Shown one piece after another: positions 14,555 through 19,135 of a DNA stretch of 19,135 nt. Source of the DNA: Chloroflexota bacterium (GTDB lineage Bacteria > Chloroflexota > Dehalococcoidia > Bin125); the NCBI GenBank assembly GCA_026707335.1, contig JAPOXB010000082.1, forward strand, positions 1 to 19,135, given 5' to 3'. How positions within the stretch are numbered: position 1 is the first letter of the stretch; the number at the start of each line of letters is the position of its first letter. The notes under the pieces were generated by a model, which was given only the letters and a program-made list of their open reading frames with translations, was not told the DNA's origin and did not search any database. A program made the position numbers and the translations under genes.

Positions 14555-15787
14555 ATGGCCGATCCGAACTGGGCCAACCGGACGATCTGGACGGGTGACA
14601 ACCTGCCCATCATGCGCGGCATGAACAGCGCCAGCGTCGACCTGATCTACCTCGACCCGCCGTTCAACTCCAACAAGACCTACAGCGCCCCCATCGGGTC
14701 CGAGGCGGCCGGCGCCGCCTTCAAGGACACCTGGACGCTGAGCGACGTGGACTTGGCTTGGCACGGCGAGATCGCGGAGCAGAATCCGGCCGTCTACGCC
14801 GCCATCGCTGCGGCGGGCGAGAGCCATGGTCCGGGGATGCAGTCCTACCTGATCATGATGGCGGTGCGGCTGCTGGAGACGCACCGGCTGCTCAAGGAGA
14901 CCGGCAGCCTCTATCTGCACTGCGACCCGACGGCGAGCCACTACCTCAAGCTCCTGCTGGACGCCGTCTTCGGGCCGCAGCAGTTCCGGAACGAGATCGT
15001 CTGGCACTACTACAACAAGTACGGCGTCGGGAAGCGGGTCTTCGGGCGCAACTACGACCAGATCCTCTTCTACTCCCGGACCGATCGCTACGTCTTCACA
15101 CCGCAGCGAGAGCCGCGCGAGAAGCCCGTCCGGCAACTCCAGCGAGTGAACGTTGACGGCGTGCTCAAGAATCGCAGAGACGCCGATGGGAACCTGATGT
15201 ACCGAACGGTGACCGATCGCAAGGTCGACGCAGTCTGGCGGATCCCGGCCATCCAGCCAGCATCGCGGCACTACATGGGCTACCCCACGCAGAAACATGA
15301 CCGCGTCCTGAGCCGGATCATCCTGGCGAGCTCCAGACCTGGCGATTTGGTTCTGGACCCGTTCGCCGGTTGCGCGACCACCTGCGTCGCGGCCGAGCAT
15401 CACGAGCGCCAGTGGACCGGCATCGATCTCTCACCCCTCGCGGCCGAGCTGGTGGAGCGGCGGCTCCGCGACCGCGCGCGCACATTCGCCCGCTGCATCC
15501 GCCGCGACGACATCCCCCAGCGCACGGACATCGGCGACCTGCCGGCCTACCGCACCCACAAGCACCACCTCTACGGGCAGCAGGAGGGCGTCTGCGCCGG
15601 CTGCCGGGTGTTCTTCCCGTTCCGCAACCTCACCGTCGATCACGTCATCCCGCAGAGCCAGGGCGGCACGCATCACCTGACGAACCTGCAACTCCTCTGC
15701 GGCGCCTGCAACAGCCTCAAGGGCGACCGCTCGCAGGCCTACCTGCTGTCGGTGCTGCGGGAGCGCGGCGTCCTGCAGGCGTCGTAG
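14555..15787 (+). CDS. DNA methyltransferase fused to an HNH nuclease-type domain
   Basis: A 410-residue two-domain protein. The methyltransferase part (about 1-310) has catalytic motif IV DPPF (34-37) before the AdoMet-binding motif I LDPFAGCATT (267-276), the permuted beta-type order of N6-adenine or N4-cytosine enzymes; YPTQKHDRVLSRIILASS (243-260) leads into motif I. The C-terminal part (about 336-395) is HNH/McrA-like: C347 and C350, DH at 362-363, N377, and C382-x2-C385 followed by N386. The usual G-x-G of motif I is replaced by GCA, as I recall for relatives of this fused family. A stop lies 8 codons upstream, so ATG at 14555 is the only sensible start; no Shine-Dalgarno is seen. No separate restriction gene is present. 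It could be a one-protein modification-restriction enzyme, or the HNH part may only bind DNA. Confidence 0.88.
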   Translation: MADPNWANRTIWTGDNLPIMRGMNSASVDLIYLDPPFNSNKTYSAPIGSEAAGAAFKDTWTLSDVDLAWHGEIAEQNPAVYAAIAAAGESHGPGMQSYLIMMAVRLLETHRLLKETGSLYLHCDPTASHYLKLLLDAVFGPQQFRNEIVWHYYNKYGVGKRVFGRNYDQILFYSRTDRYVFTPQREPREKPVRQLQRVNVDGVLKNRRDADGNLMYRTVTDRKVDAVWRIPAIQPASRHYMGYPTQKHDRVLSRIILASSRPGDLVLDPFAGCATTCVAAEHHERQWTGIDLSPLAAELVERRLRDRARTFARCIRRDDIPQRTDIGDLPAYRTHKHHLYGQQEGVCAGCRVFFPFRNLTVDHVIPQSQGGTHHLTNLQLLCGACNSLKGDRSQAYLLSVLRERGVLQAS

Positions 15788-15817
15788 CCCCCGACCGTAA
15801 ACTGCCCGACGCTGGCC

Positions 15818-15847
15818 TTGACTGGCGGGGCCCAGCCCTCCTAGGCT
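15818..15847 (+). promoter_or_regulatory. promoter of the str operon
   Basis: TTGACT (15818-15823) and TAGGCT (15842-15847), 18 nt apart, starting 30 nt after the methyltransferase stop. It predicts a start near 15854 and a leader of about 180 nt before rpsL. Confidence 0.6.
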
Positions 15848-15853
15848 TTGCTG

Positions 15854-16034
15854 CTGTACGCCGAGGTTCACGTCCCCCGTACGGGTCGAGGCCGAAACCG
15901 GAGACGACCGCCGGCACGTCGTGCCGGAAGGGTTCTATCGGACGGCCTGGGCCCTTTCTGATTGTCTTGTCCGGTCGTGACCCCCATCCGGCGTGCCCGG
16001 GGCCGCCCCCGGGAACCGGCAAAGGTGAGAGTTC
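15854..16034 (+). promoter_or_regulatory. structured 5' leader of the str operon
   Basis: Contains two strong hairpins: CCGGCAC-GTC-GTGCCGG (15911-15927, perfect 7 bp) and CCCGGGG / CCCCGGG (15996-16013, 7 bp, 4-nt loop). Between them GGCCTGGGCCC (15944-15954) precedes a pyrimidine-rich stretch. The second hairpin ends 10 nt before the AGGTGA ribosome binding site of rpsL (16023-16028). I do not recognise a named ribosomal-protein leader; attenuation or translational control is a possibility. Confidence 0.4.
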
Positions 16035-16472
<438 letters not shown>

Positions 16473-16492
16473 TCGCAGGGATTGGGAACGTC

Positions 16493-16963
16493 ATGCCACG
16501 CCGGAACCGGCCCGAGCGGCACAAGATCGAGCCCGATCCCCGCTACAACAGCCTCGTCCTGCAGCAGTTCATCAACAAGGTCATGCTCAACGGCAAGAAG
16601 GGCACGGCCGAGCGGATCGTCTACGGCGCGCTCGACCACATCGAGGAGCGCACCCGCCGCGACCCGCTCGACGTCTTTCAGCAGGCGATGCGCAACGTCA
16701 CGCCGCAGATGGAGGTCAAGCCCCGCCGCGTGGGCGGCGCGACCTATCAGGTGCCCGTCGAGATCCGCGCCGACCGGCGCGCCGCGCTGGCGGTGCGCTG
16801 GATCCTGGCCGCGGCCCGCGCCCGCGGCGGCCGCTCGATGGCCGAGCGCCTGGCGCAGGAGTTGATGGACGCCTCGGACAATCAAGGCACGGCGGTCAAG
16901 CGCCGTGAGGACACCCATCGGATGGCCGAGGCGAACCGCGCCTTCGTGCACTACCGCTGGTAG
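16493..16963 (+). CDS. rpsG: Small ribosomal subunit protein uS7
   Basis: A 156-residue uS7, the normal length, which nucleates assembly of the 30S head. Conserved stretches are DPRYNSLVLQQFINKVMLNG (18-37), QAMRNVTPQMEVKPRRVGG (63-81), YQVPVEI and, near the end, TAVKRREDTHRMAEANRAF. ATG at 16493 with a weak AGGG 12 nt upstream, 20 nt after rpsL. A longer frame into rpsL is a shadow. In E. coli uS7 regulates this operon by binding the rpsL-rpsG gap; the gap here is too short to show that structure. Confidence 0.97.
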   Translation: MPRRNRPERHKIEPDPRYNSLVLQQFINKVMLNGKKGTAERIVYGALDHIEERTRRDPLDVFQQAMRNVTPQMEVKPRRVGGATYQVPVEIRADRRAALAVRWILAAARARGGRSMAERLAQELMDASDNQGTAVKRREDTHRMAEANRAFVHYRW

Positions 16964-16976
16964 GACCGCCGCCCCC

Positions 16977-19040
<2,064 letters not shown>

Positions 19041-19046
19041 AGTGCC

Positions 19047-19065
19047 GGGGCCGCCGCGCGGCCCC
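19047..19065 (+). other. GC hairpin between fusA and tuf
   Basis: A perfect 8-bp stem GGGGCCGC / GCGGCCCC with loop CGC. No T-run follows, so it is more likely an mRNA processing or stability element, or a weak partial terminator, than a full stop within the operon. Confidence 0.35.
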
Positions 19066-19091
19066 CGCCCAGGAGCGCAGGAAGGAATCCC

Positions 19092-19135
19092 ATGGCGCGA
19101 GAGAGATTCGAACGCACGAAGCCGCACGTGAACGT
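19092..19135 (+). CDS. tuf: Elongation factor Tu, 5' end only
   Basis: Only the first 14 codons are inside the window, encoding MARERFERTKPHVN, the classic EF-Tu N-terminus; the GTPase motifs lie beyond the edge. AGGAAGGA (19079-19086) sits 5 nt before the ATG. The position after fusA in the str operon supports the call. Confidence 0.93.
   Translation, partial: MARERFERTKPHVN

Noticed and set aside
14247..14624. Plus-strand open frames in the methyltransferase leader
   Set aside because: No Shine-Dalgarno, low-complexity products, and they run into the methyltransferase gene in the wrong frame.

Overview
The window is about 19 kb of very GC-rich, gene-dense bacterial chromosome. Most of it is core metabolism and translation genes on the + strand. 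Taxonomy is inference only: a high-GC Chloroflexota-type bacterium fits best. Pointers are the rpsF-ssb-rpsR block followed by hom instead of rplI, a uS12 with an insertion of about 14 residues, TANNCT-type -10 boxes (some so close to the ATG that the mRNAs would be leaderless), and a CcsA-type cytochrome c assembly gene. No rRNA, CRISPR array or transposase is visible.

Layout. (1) 1-1478: a MoaD-MoaE fusion (-) diverges from a ComF-type phosphoribosyltransferase (+). (2) 1490-2829: glyA behind its own promoter. (3) 2883-8123: a probable long operon rpsF-ssb-rpsR-hom-(coiled-coil gene)-thrC. The last three genes overlap at their stop/start codons. The bS18 product carries a very long acidic tail. 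(4) 8160-12925: folE, a BioF2/GNAT-type acyltransferase, a GT4 glycosyltransferase, a PIG-L deacetylase and ccsA. The acyltransferase, glycosyltransferase and deacetylase together resemble the logic of mycothiol/bacillithiol-type synthesis. (5) 13006-15787: an accessory stretch with more AT-rich patches. It holds a 57-residue small gene (-), a divergent DUF5343-like gene (+), a hairpin, a 71-nt tRNA-like fold, a promoter next to a perfect 14-bp inverted repeat, and a fused DNA methyltransferase-HNH protein. (6) 15818-19135: the str operon rpsL-rpsG-fusA-tuf (tuf cut by the window edge) behind a promoter and a structured leader.

How it fits together. Parts 3 and 6 make ribosomal proteins and elongation factors. 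hom and thrC are two steps of threonine synthesis, glyA and folE serve one-carbon/folate metabolism, MoaDE makes molybdopterin, and CcsA handles heme for cytochrome c. The accessory stretch between ccsA and the str operon is the least ordinary part. It combines a possible restriction-modification fusion with two unexplained structured nucleic-acid elements (14045-14115 and 14293-14396), and is the best place to look for an undescribed system.
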